64,000 nucleotides of DNA from Mixia osmundae IAM 14324 (GCF_000708205.1 NW_014575562.1:125616-189615); one strand, 5' to 3'. Positions 13,326-26,097 are shown, numbered from the stretch's first letter. The notes: a model not told the origin generated them from the letters alone. Numbers and translations are program-made.

Positions 13326-14043
13326 GACACAGTGGCAAGGGTGTATCCACTGATCAAGTGGCATGGTACGCAGCAGGCGACCGTTGAGGTGACAGATGGT
13401 GCTGAAGGTCTCCATCTGGCCGCTTGCATGATTGCACGCACGAAAGGCACCCTGAGGCAGGAGGCTGGAAACGTATCATCGGTCATGTCGCAAGGTATCT
13501 GCATCGCTAGCGCCTCGCTTGTGTCTGCTAGTCACACTGACGGAGAGCTCTGAGCTGGACTTAAGGCTTGAGGTTGCCATTGCGGTCGTAGCATCGCAAA
13601 ATGTCCGTTGGGGGCAGTATGACAACTCGAATAAGTCGCAAAGCTTCTCAAGATTAATTTGATGCGGTGATAGACAGGATCATCACGAATGCAGTCGTGA
13701 TCGCAGACTGCCTGGTGGGCATGTGAGACAGTGATCGTGATCATTGGGCGCGCGCGATCACTTGAATGTATCAGAGCTGCTGAAGATAGTCCAATCTGTG
13801 GACAGCAGCCGGTGCATCAATGCTTGACCGGGCTTGCGTCGAGGTTTGTATAGCTGAGCATATTTGCGCATGGATGTATTGAGAAACTTTGAGGGCGACC
13901 TAAAGCTTTGGGCGAGTCTTGGCCGAAGCAATCGCGGATGCAAATCGGCTGATGATCACAGACGAGCAGCGACCGAGGGCAGACAGGTGAATCTCGAGGA
14001 CAGGTCAGCTTCGACTTGGCCTCGACCAGTTTCTTGCATCGAA

Positions 14044-14396
14044 CACGTGTCATGATTCGCATCGTATACGTGTCGTGATTGCTCTCACGTGATCACTCGA
14101 TCGCCATGAAGTCGGACTCACGTGACCTCCTCCCAAAGATCACCGAGGTCACAAATGATCTTACTAGATGTCACATAGCATGCCATGCCTCTGAGCGGAA
14201 TCTGCGGGCAAAATCGCTGAAAAGTTGCTGTATGGCTGCAGCTACATATAGAGGACCCCTGACAGATTTTCATTGGAATCGATATTGAGCCTCGTCGGAC
14301 GCGGCTGCTGTCTGTAGGCGCTTTACCACTCCTCCTGGCGCTGTCAGGAGCGAATCGAAGGAGGTCATTTTGAGAAATAGATGATGCAATCACGTG
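14044..14396. promoter_or_regulatory. Cluster of CACGTG palindromes
   Basis: CACGTG occurs at 14044-14049, 14086-14091, 14119-14124 and 14391-14396, with another at 12379-12384. This is the core site of bHLH factors (Cbf1/Pho4/SREBP types). The cluster lies 0.5-0.8 kb upstream of the AGGF1-like gene. That it is regulatory is inference. Confidence 0.35.
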
Positions 14397-14860
14397 ATGT
14401 ATGCGGCGCTCTATAGCGCCTGAGTTCCCCGCTGCTCGGGACAGTCTCCGCCCGGCCGAAGGGGCTCTCCGCAGCTCTGCGCGACTCTGACGTGTCAACT
14501 GCACGATGCAACTCAGTCTGAGAGCGCTTTCTACTCAGACACATCGCAACTGAGCATGGCGGAGTATTTCCATCGAGTTCGCGCGTGAAGATAACGACCT
14601 GAAATGCTCAGACGCAAATGTGTCTCAATCATGCTCGCTGGGCCCCAAGTCCTCTGACCAACAGAATGTACCTTTGCGCAGTCTATGCTAGGCGTTGTCA
14701 GATCTGTCAGAGCTAAATGCATAGATACATGATATCGGAGCCAGTAATAAATGCATATGAAGGAGCTCATCTTAAGTGAGCTACGTTTCCCAAGCCAGGC
14801 ATCGTGCATCGTGTACGCGCGCAGCCTGACTCATTTCAAGCTAGTGCCATACAGCAGGTC

Positions 14861-16416
14861 ATGTCAGCGCATGAGGAAGAGGATGACGACCTTGCGCTGT
14901 TCTTTAGCGAGGTCGATGCCATCAAGGCGAGATCGCCACCGGCCGATGAGTCCTCGATACCGACTGCGAGCACAAGCGCCTTGCCCAATGCAGCGTCGGC
15001 AGCCTCGCAGCAGCCACAACAGCCTCAAGCGAGCCATGCCGCGCACGCAATTCAAACGGCGTATGCGCCACATCTTCATGCTGGGCAAATACAACAACAA
15101 GAGCAGCAGCAGCAGCAGCAACAAAGGCATTGGTCTGGCTATGCTGCGCCGCATCAATCTTATGGTGCGCCAGCTCAGCAAGGTTACGCACCGCCAGCGG
15201 CAGGCTATTCTGGACTTGCCCCAAGCTTTGGACAGCGCAAACGTCGACGGCCGACTCTGAGACTGGTCGTACAGCGATCCAAGATACTGACGCCGTCCAG
15301 TGTCGCCATGATCGCGCCGGACGAAGATCCGACGGATGTTGGGCGAGATCTCGCGCACGCAAAACGACTGCGACTCAAGGAAATGGAGGTCAGTAAGCTC
15401 CATGCGACCATATTCTGGTCTACTGCGCCTGCGGTCGATAAAGCTCACTTTCACCAAGGATGGAGGTAATCTGCCTTGCCGTTCATGCTTTCAAGCCAGC
15501 CTTATTGACGCTCCTCGTTTCTCTCCCTCAAATCAGCGTCATCGACCGCGCGAGTACCCAGGGCACATTCCTGAACTCGCCAGACCAGCCGGTTCAGCGG
15601 CTTTCTGCAGCCAAAGCGACCTCGCGACCGGTCAAGCTCTACCACGGCGACGAGCTTACTCTGGGCACGACGACGTTTCAGGTGCATCTGCACGACACGT
15701 TTGCCTGCTGGGATGCAGAAGGGCGATTCGAGGAGCAGCGAGGCGATTGCCCCGGATGCGTCATTGCGCAAGATCAGTCCAATTGGGTCAAACTCGAGCG
15801 CATGCCCTTGGAGACACGAGGAGCAGCAGCGGCGCCGGAACTTGCACCACTCGATGTTGAGCCTGGCCCGGACGGTAGGATCCCGCTTGTAAAGACAAAA
15901 GCGATCAGAGAAAAGGAGCGCGTGGCAGCTATGTCCGCTCTGCGGAAGCGCTACCTGCGCGCAAAGTCAGAGGAAGAGGCAGACCGGGAGGACGATGTGG
16001 ATGGCACACCTGCATACGTCGATCGTTCAGCTATACGGCGGTCTACGCAAGCGTCAGATGATCCGCCTCCACCGGCCGCAAAGCGAGCAAAGAAAGGCGG
16101 ATCGTCATCGCAGCAACCTGAACCAGTCAAGCACGAGCCAGATCAGACCGTCTTTACGGACTCAAAGGCGGCCCAGATGTTGCAAAAGATGATGGCCAAC
16201 TCTGCTTCGACCAGTGCAGACCCCTCTGCGACCGCACCGACTGGACTGGGCACTCTCATTGAGGCCAAGACGCTTGGCGTCGAGCGAGCTGGCCTTGGTT
16301 CGCGTGAAGCTGTCACGGCTGCATCGCTCAGCGAGGCTCATTCAGGATCCTGGCGCGACAAGGTCAGGGAACAGAATAGACAAAGGTGGCAGGAAATGTC
16401 AAGGAAGCATTTGTGA
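14861..16416 (+). CDS. FHA-domain protein, AGGF1-like
   Basis: Two exons (14861-15465, 15537-16416) encode 494 residues. N-terminal part is acidic then Gln/Ala/Pro-rich with a short poly-Gln run near residue 85. The FHA domain spans roughly 160-290: SKLHATIFW, DRASTQGTFLN and the LYHGDELTLGTTTFQVH strand pair typical of phosphothreonine readers; the intron cuts it just before VIDRAS. C-terminal to it a basic region (SALRKRYLRAK) and a weakly conserved G-patch-like segment (QMLQKMM ... GLGTLIEAKTLG ... AGLGSREA) precede a tail like that of AGGF1 proteins. The G-patch lacks several of the usual glycines. RNA-processing role is inference from the family. Confidence 0.75.
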
Positions 16417-16497
16417 ACATCCTGTTGTACTGTCGTCTGCTTGCCGTCCTTCGACCGATCCATCCAGCACGCGTGCGCCGCGCGCGACTTGGTCCCA

Positions 16498-17026
16498 ATG
16501 GAAGCGAAACGACATTCTGATGATGAAGACGAAGACGGTCTCGAGCTGACTCAAGCCGAGCTAGCACAAGATGAGCTCGACCGAAAGGAAGCCATCGGGT
16601 CCGCTCGAACGCTTACTCTGAACGCTAAACAAGCTGAAAAAAGCCGTTGCTACAGACTGCTCCTACAGCACATGTCCCCAGAGCAGATGGACCGCTACGA
16701 GACCTACCGTACCTCTGGCTTAGCCAAGTCAGCCATCAAACGACTCGTCGGCGTTGTCTGTCAACAGACAGTCTCGCCCAATGTCATCGTCGTCGTCCGT
16801 GGCTTCGCCAAGATCTTTGTAGGCGAGATCGTCGAATTGGGTGCGTCTCGTGTGCTCGGTGCTGGCCAGTCATGCTGACATTGCCTGCCTCGCAGCGCTC
16901 AAGATACAGCGTGACGCTGGCGCAAGTGGTCCGCTTGCGCCTGATCATATTCGCGAGGCCTATCGACAATGGAACTATGCAGCAGATCAGCCTGGCAGCG
17001 ACCGCAAGAAGCTATTTGTGCGGTAG
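16498..17026 (+). CDS. TAF11: TFIID subunit TAF11
   Basis: Two exons (16498-16840, 16896-17026) give 157 residues. It is the histone-fold subunit that pairs with TAF13 in TFIID. The histone fold reads LLQHMSPEQMDRYETYR, then SGLAKSAIKRLV and VIVVVRGFAKIFVGEIVE, followed by a final helix LAPDHIREAYRQW. An acidic N-terminal tail (DDEDEDGLELTQ) is normal for the family. The 55-bp intron splits an Ala codon inside ELALKIQ. It begins 81 bp after the AGGF1-like stop on the same strand, one of the few tandem core arrangements here. Confidence 0.92.
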
Positions 17027-17272
17027 CGGGACCGCTCTCACACCAGGCTATCAATACGACCCATGCTGTGCTGGGCAGGCGCCAGCCGATGCTGTCTCCA
17101 CACCGAGCACGCAACTGCCGAAGTGCATCAGTCACATCGGAGCATGGATGGCCCACTTTCAGACAGCCTCATCGACGCAGCCGTCAACGATGTCGAATCC
17201 TATTTCGTACATGCATGCTCATCGGAGGACGTGCATCCTGTGATGGCCGAGTGAAAAGCCAGCTAATTTGAT

Positions 17273-20200
17273 TTACAGTAGCGCTGGCACAGCCAGCGCA
17301 AGTGGTCGAAGCGGTCGGGTCTCCTCCAGCTGAACGCCGTAGATCAGGCAGTCTTGAGCCTTTTGTGGTCGTCTGGTGGCCTCATTGACCTTGGCTAGAA
17401 GCAGCCAAGCTTCTGGTACGTCCCATCCGTTCGTCTGAGTGAGGATATTGAGTAAACCCTCGGCAAGCTCGAAGGAGCCAGCGTCGATGAACAGCGTGCT
17501 CATGTGGATCACAGCTGGGATATGGTCCAGCGAGAACGAGAGCGCTTTCGAAAGTGCTGTGGTGGCGAGATTCTCGTTGGCGGTCGCGAGGTGGTAGAGC
17601 GCTAATTGCACCCAGACATCGGGGTCATCAGGATCAGTCGTTTCAGCCTCTTGGATAGCGCCTCTTGACTCGTCTGGCTTCTGCCATCGTCTAAAGGTAG
17701 CAGCTGACATCAGCCAGAGTTTGACCAGCACAGAAGTCAGCTCGGGAGACCGCTCAGAAGCCGACGAGACAGGTGAGGCAATCGAGTCAGCTGTCGAAGG
17801 CTGTCCATTACTCGCTTGTGGAGTAGGCTCTCTGATCTGTCGACTCGAGTACTCTGACTTGATCGATGCACTTCGCTTGGGCACTCTTGACGACACTGGG
17901 GGTGGCAGCTGACCCTGTTGAGAGGCATGCAACTCGTTCGACTCGTCTGCGTGTCCGTTGGATCTGTCCAGACTGCCGCGTCTTGCTGGCGCAACAGAAT
18001 GCTCTGGTGATGCGACCGATTGACTCAGTTCCGCAAAGTGGCGGAAAATGGCCTGCTGGTCTTGCAGTGCAACCTCGGGTCCTTTCAGTGCTTCTAGGAT
18101 GACATTGCGTGTCATCCGCAGCTGTAGAGCGATGACTGCCGCCTCTGTCGGTGTGACCTCATAGTCGAGCTCGTCCAGCTGCTGTCGGTGGACTTGAGCA
18201 TTCGGTGACATGCCGTTTGTCAATGGTGCAGCAAGGTGGCCGTCACTATTTCCGCCATTGACAGGATGGTGTAAGCCATCAGCAGGCTCCTCTGGCGTTC
18301 GAAAACCATCACTATTCGCATTAGAGTGTGCAGGGCCTAAAGCCTGTGTTGACTCGTCTAAGGCGGTATCTGCCAGGTGAAGGGCGCTTGCCAAGTCTTT
18401 CTGGGCGGTCGCGATGAGAATGAGTACATGCCAAGCGACCAGCTGAGTCGGGTCCAGTTTGAGCGCAGCCCGAGCATGTCGATCTGCATCGCTGACGTGG
18501 CGCAATTCGAGATGCAGATACGCCAAATGATAGTGCGTATCGAATGACTGCTCCCCCAATCCGACTGATTTTTCGAGATGATCAAGAGCTTCGGCTTGCA
18601 GCTTGGGCCGCGTATCTGGATCGCGGTCGTGGCGAGCCTTTGCTGCTGTTGCGATACCAATCATTCGCTGCAGGCGTGCTTCGATACGCTGTCGATCGGT
18701 CAGCGCGTCCGAATCTGCGAGTGTTTTGAGTGCAATTCTGCTATGCGCCAGCGCCGCATCGGGATCTTCGAGATATTTGCAAAGCAGTCGCATGCCGAGC
18801 AAGACGGTGTCAATGAATTGCTCATCGGTATCGAAATCTGTTTCGCCATGACCGGCAGGCGCTTTTGGTTCGGCCTGTCCGTCTTCGGCTTGGGAGGCCT
18901 CGCTGCCCTCTTGGTCGTCATCCTCAGCGTCACCGTTGCGCTGTGAGCCGCCGCGGTTGCCTTGCTGCTGACTTTCAACGAGCTCTTGTGCTACTTCGGC
19001 CATGTTGGTCTCCTTGGCCTTCTCGAAGAGCTGCACATATAGATCAAGAGCCTTGCGAGCATCTGGATACTCCCTTGTCGCGATATGCAGCGGAATCAGA
19101 TAGCGTAGCAATCGCTGAGATTGGAATGTGTGAGTCGTGCAGCGGTACATCAGCTGGCGGGGCACAGCACATGTCAGCTCACTCTGGTTCGTGGGCTGTG
19201 CAAGAATCCTACCTCAATGAGCTCGGGCGCATCAGTAGGGTCTGAGCCCGCAGCGCGCCACAGCTCGGCGACGCGGTCGGTCAAGTCCACGACAGGCTTG
19301 TTGAGCGCGCCCGCCTTGGGGAATGAGGTCGACGTCCGCAAGACATCCTCGTACCCTTTGACGACGCGAGCGGCTTCTGTGCGCCACGAGTGCGCGTCTT
19401 CTGTACTCGTCTCTGACGTGGGCGCAGTGTTGATAAGTGCGCGAAGGTAAGATCTGTAGATGACGGAGCGCTTCGAAGTACAGTAGCTGGCAGGCCAGGT
19501 CGGTACGGCAGCAATGTATGCACGATGATAGTCTATGATGGTATCGGAACCGCTGAACAGTCCAAGTCAGTTGAGGCTGTGGCCAGGGGAACCACGCGAC
19601 TCACGAGATGAGATTGGACAGAAGAGCGGCCCGATAGAGAGCCTGCTCGCCGTAGACTTGGAGCTCGTCAGATTCGGGTGAGGTGGAGTGTAGATGACGA
19701 TAGAGCTGTACAGCATGTCTGTATGTTGCGAGCGCGTCTTGCGGCTCGTCCTGTTGCTCCTGCGAGAGAGCTGCGAGCAGCCAGGCAGTATAAGCAAAGA
19801 CCTCGCTCCTGAAGGCGGAGCTCGCTGACCGAGAACGAAGATGGCCATGAATTTGAGGTCAATGTCGTGACCTTGTGCGCCCGAGAAGAGGCTGTTGGTC
19901 TCGCCTTGCGCGAGTTCGTCTGCAAGTGGCTGCAGGGCTTGTACGGCCTTGTCAAAATCATGGACGGCATAGTAGCCTAGGGCGGAGATGTAGGCTGCGT
20001 TCTGTGTAGGCTTTAGCGCATCAGAGCATGCTTGTCAAGATGGACAAAGACAACGTGCCTGCGAGTCTCCGGAGGCGCGCGACTCGAGCAGATGCATGGC
20101 CCACTGCCAGCCATCCATCTCTGATTCGGGTATAGGTGGGGGTATTGAGATACTAGCTGTCGTCTTGCCCCTGCTGGCATCATCCTGCTCGTCGGCGGGG

Positions 20201-20662
20201 AATGATGCGAGACCAAAGTCTCGCTCGTGGGCATGATCATAGTGGAAGCCTTTGCGCTGGGCGCCGAGCCGGAGAAGGCGATAGATCGTCTGTTCGGACA
20301 GTGCCGTCTCATCCCGAGCTGCAAGTTCGTCGTGATCAGCCGCGGCTTGGGGGAGACAAGAGCAAGAGATGGCTCACCGTTTGGATTGTGCTTGTTGTAC
20401 TTTCTGACGAGCTCGGACCAGCTCAGACCTTGCGAGACACCCGAGGGTAGACCGAGCGATGCTGTTCTGCCCGTCGAAGTATGCTCCTGCGGCACACAAG
20501 ACAAGTTCAGCGAGTCAGAAAATGGTCCCGTTGGTCTTGCGAGCAGAAGGAGCTCACGCCTGCAGCCAAGGGAACTTGGGCCTGCCAGAAGCCAGAGCGT
20601 CGAGCATAGTCTAGCGCTTTGGCATAGGCTTGCCCTTTGGCAGTGCTCGACTTGCCGACCAT
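17273..20662 (-). CDS. YPP1: TTC7/Ypp1 scaffold of the Stt4 PI4-kinase complex
   Basis: TPR-repeat protein that, with Efr3, anchors the PtdIns 4-kinase at the plasma membrane. Seven exons: 20558-20662, 20378-20486, 20059-20318, 19872-20001, 19605-19824, 19213-19552 and 17273-19153, giving 1014 residues. The N-terminus (AKALDYARRSGFWQ, LSWSELVRKYNKHNP) and SAFRSEVFAYTAWLLAALSQ are family-like; the large last exon carries the C-terminal TPR superhelix (DTHYHLAYLHLEL, ADRHARAALKLDP, PDVWVQLALYHLA) around a long low-complexity loop. Intron 3 (20002-20058) seems to use a GC donor (gcacgt); the GT alternative breaks the frame. Head to head with the Rab gene, 135 bp apart. Confidence 0.85.
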
Positions 20663-20797
20663 GCTTGGCAAGGGGGAGGTCGTCGTCGTCCGCTATTTGT
20701 CGCTCGTCGATTTTGTGGAGATCGTCGCTTCTTCTCTGGCAATTGCCGAACTTGAAACAAATCTCGTGACGACATCACCAGCCGGAACGCCAGCGAG

Positions 20798-21664
20798 ATG
20801 GACACGCCCGTCGAGCCACCTACTGGTCAGGGAGGCATGTCGTGAGGACTGATTGAGGCTCATGCTGCTAGGCAGTACTCAAGCTGCTGCTGATAGGCAG
20901 CTCATCCGTCGGCAAATCCTCACTGCTCACGCGATTCACCGACGAAGTGTTTGCTTCGGATGGCGAATCTGCGGCCACGGTCGGAGTGGATATGAAGGTC
21001 CGTCGTGTGAACTCTGTCTTGCCCGGCGCTCGAGCTGACCACGGTCCAGGACAGGTCAAGCTAGTCAAACGAACGCCGCCGGGACAGTCGACTGCAAAGA
21101 CGTACAAGCTCGCCCTCTGGGACACAGCAGGCCAGGAGAGGTTTAGGACGCTCACTTCGTCTTACTACCGAGGAGCACACGGTGTCATTGTCGTCTACGA
21201 TGTCGCCAATAGAGAGACCTTTGTCAATCTTGACACCTGGTTTCAGGAGCTAGAGACTTTCTGCCACAACGATATTGTGCGCATCGTCGTCGGCAACAAG
21301 ACCGACAAGGTGAACCTTTTCTCGTTGGTGCACGAGCATCAGATCTGATGGAGAATGCGCCAGGAATTTGCGAGAATGGTGACAGCAGAGGAAGGTCAAG
21401 CTTGGTCGGACTCGCGCGGGTGCCTCTTCATGGAATGCTCTGCCAAGCAAGGCAAGAATGTAGAGTCGCTCTTCGACACCGTCATCGACAAGGTATGGCT
21501 CTCGCTTCTGTCTTTCGAGACCTGCTGACGTGCAGCTACAGATCATCGAGAATCCGAGGCTGTACGCAGCGCCGAGAGCGAACAGGTTACCAGGCGGTTT
21601 CAATGGCGATCTTGTCAACCTACAAAGTGCGAACGACGTCAACGCAGGGTGGTGCCGGTGCTGA
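20798..21664 (+). CDS. Rab-family small GTPase, Rab18-like
   Basis: Five exons (20798-20825, 20876-20997, 21055-21309, 21364-21492, 21542-21664) give 218 residues. G motifs: GSSSVGKSS (P-loop), TVGVDMK switch I, WDTAGQERF (G3), GNKTDK (G4), ECSAK (G5). The chain ends in WCRC, a CxC double-geranylgeranylation signal. Switch I TVGVDMK and the G5 region resemble Rab18, which acts at ER and lipid-droplet contacts; subfamily assignment is tentative. An 8-residue insert (PPGQSTAK) sits between the interswitch strands. The last intron could end 6 nt earlier, adding two residues. Confidence 0.88.
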
Positions 21665-21791
21665 GATAGTCGAGCGTGTTGAGCACTGGGAGCAAGTTGA
21701 TGTTGTTGAGCGAGCCTATGCATCTTTATACCACTTCTGTCGGTATTCAAATCGAAGGCTCATATGGATAGACAGAGACTGGCTTCTCTTG

Positions 21792-22251
21792 TCAGGACAG
21801 ATGCGCCCAGGCATCTCCAGTCATGCTCGGCATCACAAAGGCGTCCCAGTACGTCGTCGCGCTCGAAGAAGTCGACGCTGCTGGCGTTGTTGCTGTGCTG
21901 TCCTGAGCTTGCACCGCTGCCTCAGCTGTGTCATTGTCTGATCCATGCCCTGACGTCTCTACTGAAGCTTCCTTCGGCCCTCGTGCTACGACTCGTTTAG
22001 ATCAGCGCGGTCATTGGAGATTCTGCCTAGCGGTGCTCACTAGCTTGTATCCCATTAGCACCCGTTGCAGCATGCTGGGTCGATCGCTTGCTATGCTCCT
22101 GTCTGTTGTGCGAATCGATCTTGCGCTTCTTCGTAGACTTGTCGCTCTTTGTCTTGGGCGCAGGCACTTTTGCAGGCTTGGTGGCCGCACCGCCAAACGA
22201 AGCGGGCAAGCCCATTGCGGCAAAATCAATGACCTGATCGTCGCTGGCCAT
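21792..22251 (-). CDS. Small conserved hypothetical protein
   Basis: Two exons (22041-22251, 21792-21985) give 134 residues. The N-terminus DDQVIDFAAMGLPASFGG matches a motif of small fungal and animal proteins that I cannot name with certainty. It is followed by a Lys-rich nuclear-localisation-like stretch (KSTKKRKID), a Ser/Thr/Ala-rich linker, and a C-terminal block YWDAFVMPSMTGDAW resembling short aromatic docking motifs. The intron is 55 bp with a good branch site. It is head to head with EAF1/VID21 (157 bp). Confidence 0.6.
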
Positions 22252-22408
22252 GATCCGAGTTCGCAAACGCTGAAGGGAATTGTCAAGGCGGATAGGCCTG
22301 GCGAAGGAGCGACCGACTGTCCGCTGCCGGCGTCGCGCTGGTTGCAGCAGCTAAGCCCAGCCCAGCCAGCCATAGAGCGACTCGAAAGTCAAGCCCTGGG
22401 CGCCCAGC

Positions 22409-25400
22409 ATGGCGCAGTCCAGCCATGAAGGGCTCATGGAGAGCCTGAGGGAGCAGTTCAGGCAGAGACACTACAAAGAGACCATCATGTCAGCTCTCGT
22501 GATCATTTTGCCCGCAGGTGCACTCGCTCATCTCTCTGCTCTTTCATCTCTCCCAGACCCTCGATCGAACGTAGACGGCTGCTCTTGATAGAGTGCTACT
22601 ATCTCATCGCCGATCTCAAGACACCCCAGCTGCTCGGTGCAGGCTCGATTCCGAGCAAGGCGTCAGGCACAAATGAGGCCGACAAGGCGACAACAACTCG
22701 GCCGGCGCCCAGGACTGCCAGCTCCGTCGAGCTTGTCCAAGCTCAATGTCAAGCCTTCGTCGAGCGTCATCTGGCCAACAAGAGGTACGTATGCAAGCGC
22801 ACAGTCTCGTCCCGCGTGATCTCACGCCGAGACAGTGACATCAACGAGATCCTCAATTTGCTTGTTCTTCCCCCGCTCGACCCATCCCCGCCGACAAGTC
22901 CAGTGGTGCCGCGGTCTACGAATACCGCCCCTCGCGCGCCCTCGGCGAGCTCCAGCGCGCCCCAGGCTGCAGGCAGTACAACGAGCGCGACTCAGACCGC
23001 GTCTACTGCTGCCACACGCACCGCGCCTGCGCCTACTCCCGGCGCTGCATCGAGCTCGCGATCTGCAACGTCACAACCCCCGCCTGCCACCGTCTCGCCA
23101 GCAGCGCTGACCATATCGGATCAGCCGCCGCCCACAGCAAGGCCAATCGCCTCGAGCAGCGCCTCTGTACATTTCACCCCTCTTTTCCCGCCTTTGCCAG
23201 ATGAGCTTATAGATAAGCGGCTACATATCGGCAATCTTGCCGTCTTTGCTGCGAACGCGCCTGGTAGCAGCAAGCAGAAGGGCAAAGAGGCCGCGCGAGT
23301 CAAAGAACAGCTGCGCCATACAGCACAGCCGGGCGCGTCAGCAGCTTCGCCTGCCCAGGTCATAGGCATAGCCCCTCCCATAGCTTCTACTTCTGCTGCT
23401 GCGACCGCCGTATCGCCAGGTACGACCCATCGTCGAGCTTCCGCCGGTCCAGAAGCGCTAGCAGCTCTTACAATCACGCCACTCAGTGGTGGCATGGAGC
23501 TCTTCAAATTTGGTTTAGCGCGGGCGACGCATGCTGGCGTGAGGGGCCTCGCTACTGGCTTCCAGATGGGACAGTCGATGGCCACTTTTGGCGGCGGAGG
23601 GGCAGGGGTTGGTGACAAAGCTCCAGTGCCGCCCTCAGGCGACAAGACCATCGGCAGTCATCTCGACCGACGCTATCGACCCGCCAAAGTCGTTCTGACG
23701 GCAGATTGGAACGTCGCCCTTTTCGAGCTGCGGGCTTTGCGAGCTCAAGAGAGGATCGAACAGCTTAAAGCTGATGGTCTATGGAGCCTACGACAGCCAA
23801 AGAAGCAGCGAGGACCTGCCGTGCCGAAGGCGCACTGGGATTATTTGCTCGAAGAGATGCGCTGGCTTCAGACTGACTTCAAGGAGGAGCGTCGTTGGAA
23901 AGCCGCGACGTCCTACATGCTCGCCCAAGCTGTTGTTGCTTGGCATCAAGCAGGCGAGACATACGACCCGGCAGGAGCTCGAGCAACGCTATGCGTCAAA
24001 GTCCGCGATCCAAGCGTGCGAGCGGGATCTGCCGACGAAGTCACGAGCATGCTGCTTGACGTGCCTGCTGATGCATCCCTCCTCGAGGCCGGCAGCAATC
24101 AGACAGCTTCCGAAGATCGCGATGCCGATGCCGATGGTGACGCAGAAGACGCGGACGGCGAGGATGAGATGGAGGTCGACAAGCCCATGACAAGCGATGG
24201 TGCAGAGCCACGCGCTGCGGCCGCTGCTGTGCCTGAGGTACCCGCGGAAGCACCACCAGCACCTACAGACACCGGTCCAAGTTTTGGTCAGATCGTGATG
24301 ATAAGACAACCTCTCTTCGAGATACCCGAGACGTCCACGCTCGTCGATGTCGCCTCCTTCAACGGCGTGGACGAGCTCGACCTGAGCTCTAAAGACAGCC
24401 AATCAGCTATCAGCGCATTGTTACCTGACCTGCCACTATACACCATTCCACAAACGCCTTCAGACCTCGGCGTAACCCGGATAGATCGACGTTTCGACGA
24501 ATCTTCGCCGCATTATTCTCGCATTTCCCATATTGGCAGGCGCGTCGATTCCAAGCCGATTCTGCTAAGTACTTTACAGCCCGGGACCAATCTGCAGAAG
24601 CCTGGCAAATGGTCGAGCAATCTTGCGTGGGATCTGCTTTGCGGGCCAGGTGCAGGTATAGAGCCAGAAATGCTGGAGATGACACACATCGAGCCTGCCA
24701 GCTTACCATCTGGTCCTTTTGCGGGCCGCAAGCCGAAAGAGATTGTGCATGCTGTCCCTGTCAATGCACCTCTACCGCCAGCCAACCACGAGCACCGTAC
24801 AGGCGCATTCGAGTGGACAGACGAAGATGACTCGATCTTATTGGGACTGTCGAAGCAGTACGTTAACAACTGGCAACTCATCGCAGATCTGTTTCATGGC
24901 ACCAGCAAGAAGAGCAATAGCGACAAGCGAGAGGCATGGGACGTATATAATCGTTGGAACAAGCGATTCGGTCCGGCTTCTGCGCCGTCGATGCTCAATA
25001 CGGAAGTAGTCGGCACACCTGGAGCTGCACCACAGTCAGCAGATGCTGCCAGTACGTCTGCGTCCCAGGCCGGCGCCATCACGTCGAACGGTACTGCAAA
25101 GGTCATAAAGAAGATGCCTACCAAATTTGAAGGCTCTCGTAAGAAGTTGCGGCACCTGAGCATCTACGATGCAATGCGTAAGACCTCGAAGCGGCGAGAA
25201 GCTATTGCGGCTCGGCCAGGTACGTTCGACACGCGATAGCTGCGCACTCTGCTCACGTCGCTGGCTTGATACAGGCGCACATATGCCTCGCAAAGTCAGT
25301 CTCACCGCGCACGAGACGCACGCCCTTGCCCAGCGCGCCGTAATGACACCATTGCAAGTCACGCAAGTCAAGATCGAGCGCGACAAGAACGAGCAGCACC

Positions 25401-26019
25401 GCCGACAGTTGATACAAGAAGCCGCGCATCGCCAGCAAATTGCCGCTCAACAGGCCGTAGCTCAACAGCAAGCCGCTGCTGCAGCGGCAGCAGCCGGTCA
25501 GCCGGTCAGTGATACATGTTGGCTAGTCCCTTGCTCGGTGCTGACTTCAATGTGCTTATGCAGCCCGGTCAACGAACGCCAGGTGCAGTGCCAGGTGTTG
25601 TTCCTCAAAATCGGCCGCCAGGGCCGATGAGTGCGCTCCAGCAGCAGCAGATCAGGCAGTCACTTGCCGTCGCTGCAGCATCTGGTCAGCAGCCGCGACC
25701 AGGCAGCGCGGGATCCCAGCAGAGCCCACCTCTGATGATGTCACCAGCACAGAGCGCCGTGTCGCTTCCGAACGGCGGTGGAAGCAGTAGCCGACCGAAC
25801 TCGCCCTCTCCTCTGATTCAGCAAGGCTTATCGGCAGCAGCGCTTGCCAACCTCACGCCCACGCAACAGGCGGCGCTTGCAACGTCGATGCAGCAGCAAG
25901 CCGCGCAACAAGCTGCACTCGCCGCTCAGAGCCCAGCCGCGCAGTACAACGCCGATTCTGCCAGGCAGATCCGCTCACGTATGATTCAGCAGGCTGCGCA
26001 GCAACAGCAGCAGCGATAG
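22409..26019 (+). CDS. EAF1: NuA4 subunit Eaf1/Vid21 (HSA and SANT domains)
   Basis: Scaffold of the NuA4 histone acetyltransferase. Exons 22409-22488, 22557-25219, 25275-25504 and 25564-26019 give about 1142 residues. Order: short coiled N-terminus, long Ser/Thr/Pro/Ala-rich stretch, HSA domain near residue 450 (AHWDYLLEEMRWLQTDFKEE), an acidic segment, SANT/Myb domain near residue 780 (FEWTDEDDSILLGLSKQY, NNWQLIADLFHG), and a Gln/Ala-rich C-terminal tail after HETHALAQRA. The first splice junction is the least certain, chosen because it alone joins an upstream ATG frame to IERRRLLLIECYYLIADL. Confidence 0.87.
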
Positions 26020-26097
26020 TGCTGTCTAGCCACATGATTGCAAGCCAGTCTACACTCGGCAGCTGAATGCGTCGTATGCAATTGGCACATACAACGC

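Larger units (their letters stand above)
12203..14860. other. Gene-poor interval
   Basis: About 2.7 kb with no confidently recognised gene on either strand, unlike the rest of the core. It contains the chimeric gene fragment (12937-13247), a short tandem repeat (13281-13325) and a group of CACGTG palindromes. Remaining open frames are short, lack conserved motifs and shift among all six frames. A cryptic lineage-specific gene cannot be excluded. Confidence 0.6.

Noticed and set aside
12930-13553. Plus-strand 207-codon open frame
   Set aside because: It runs antisense through the duplicated HMG-CoA lyase fragment and has no motif of its own.
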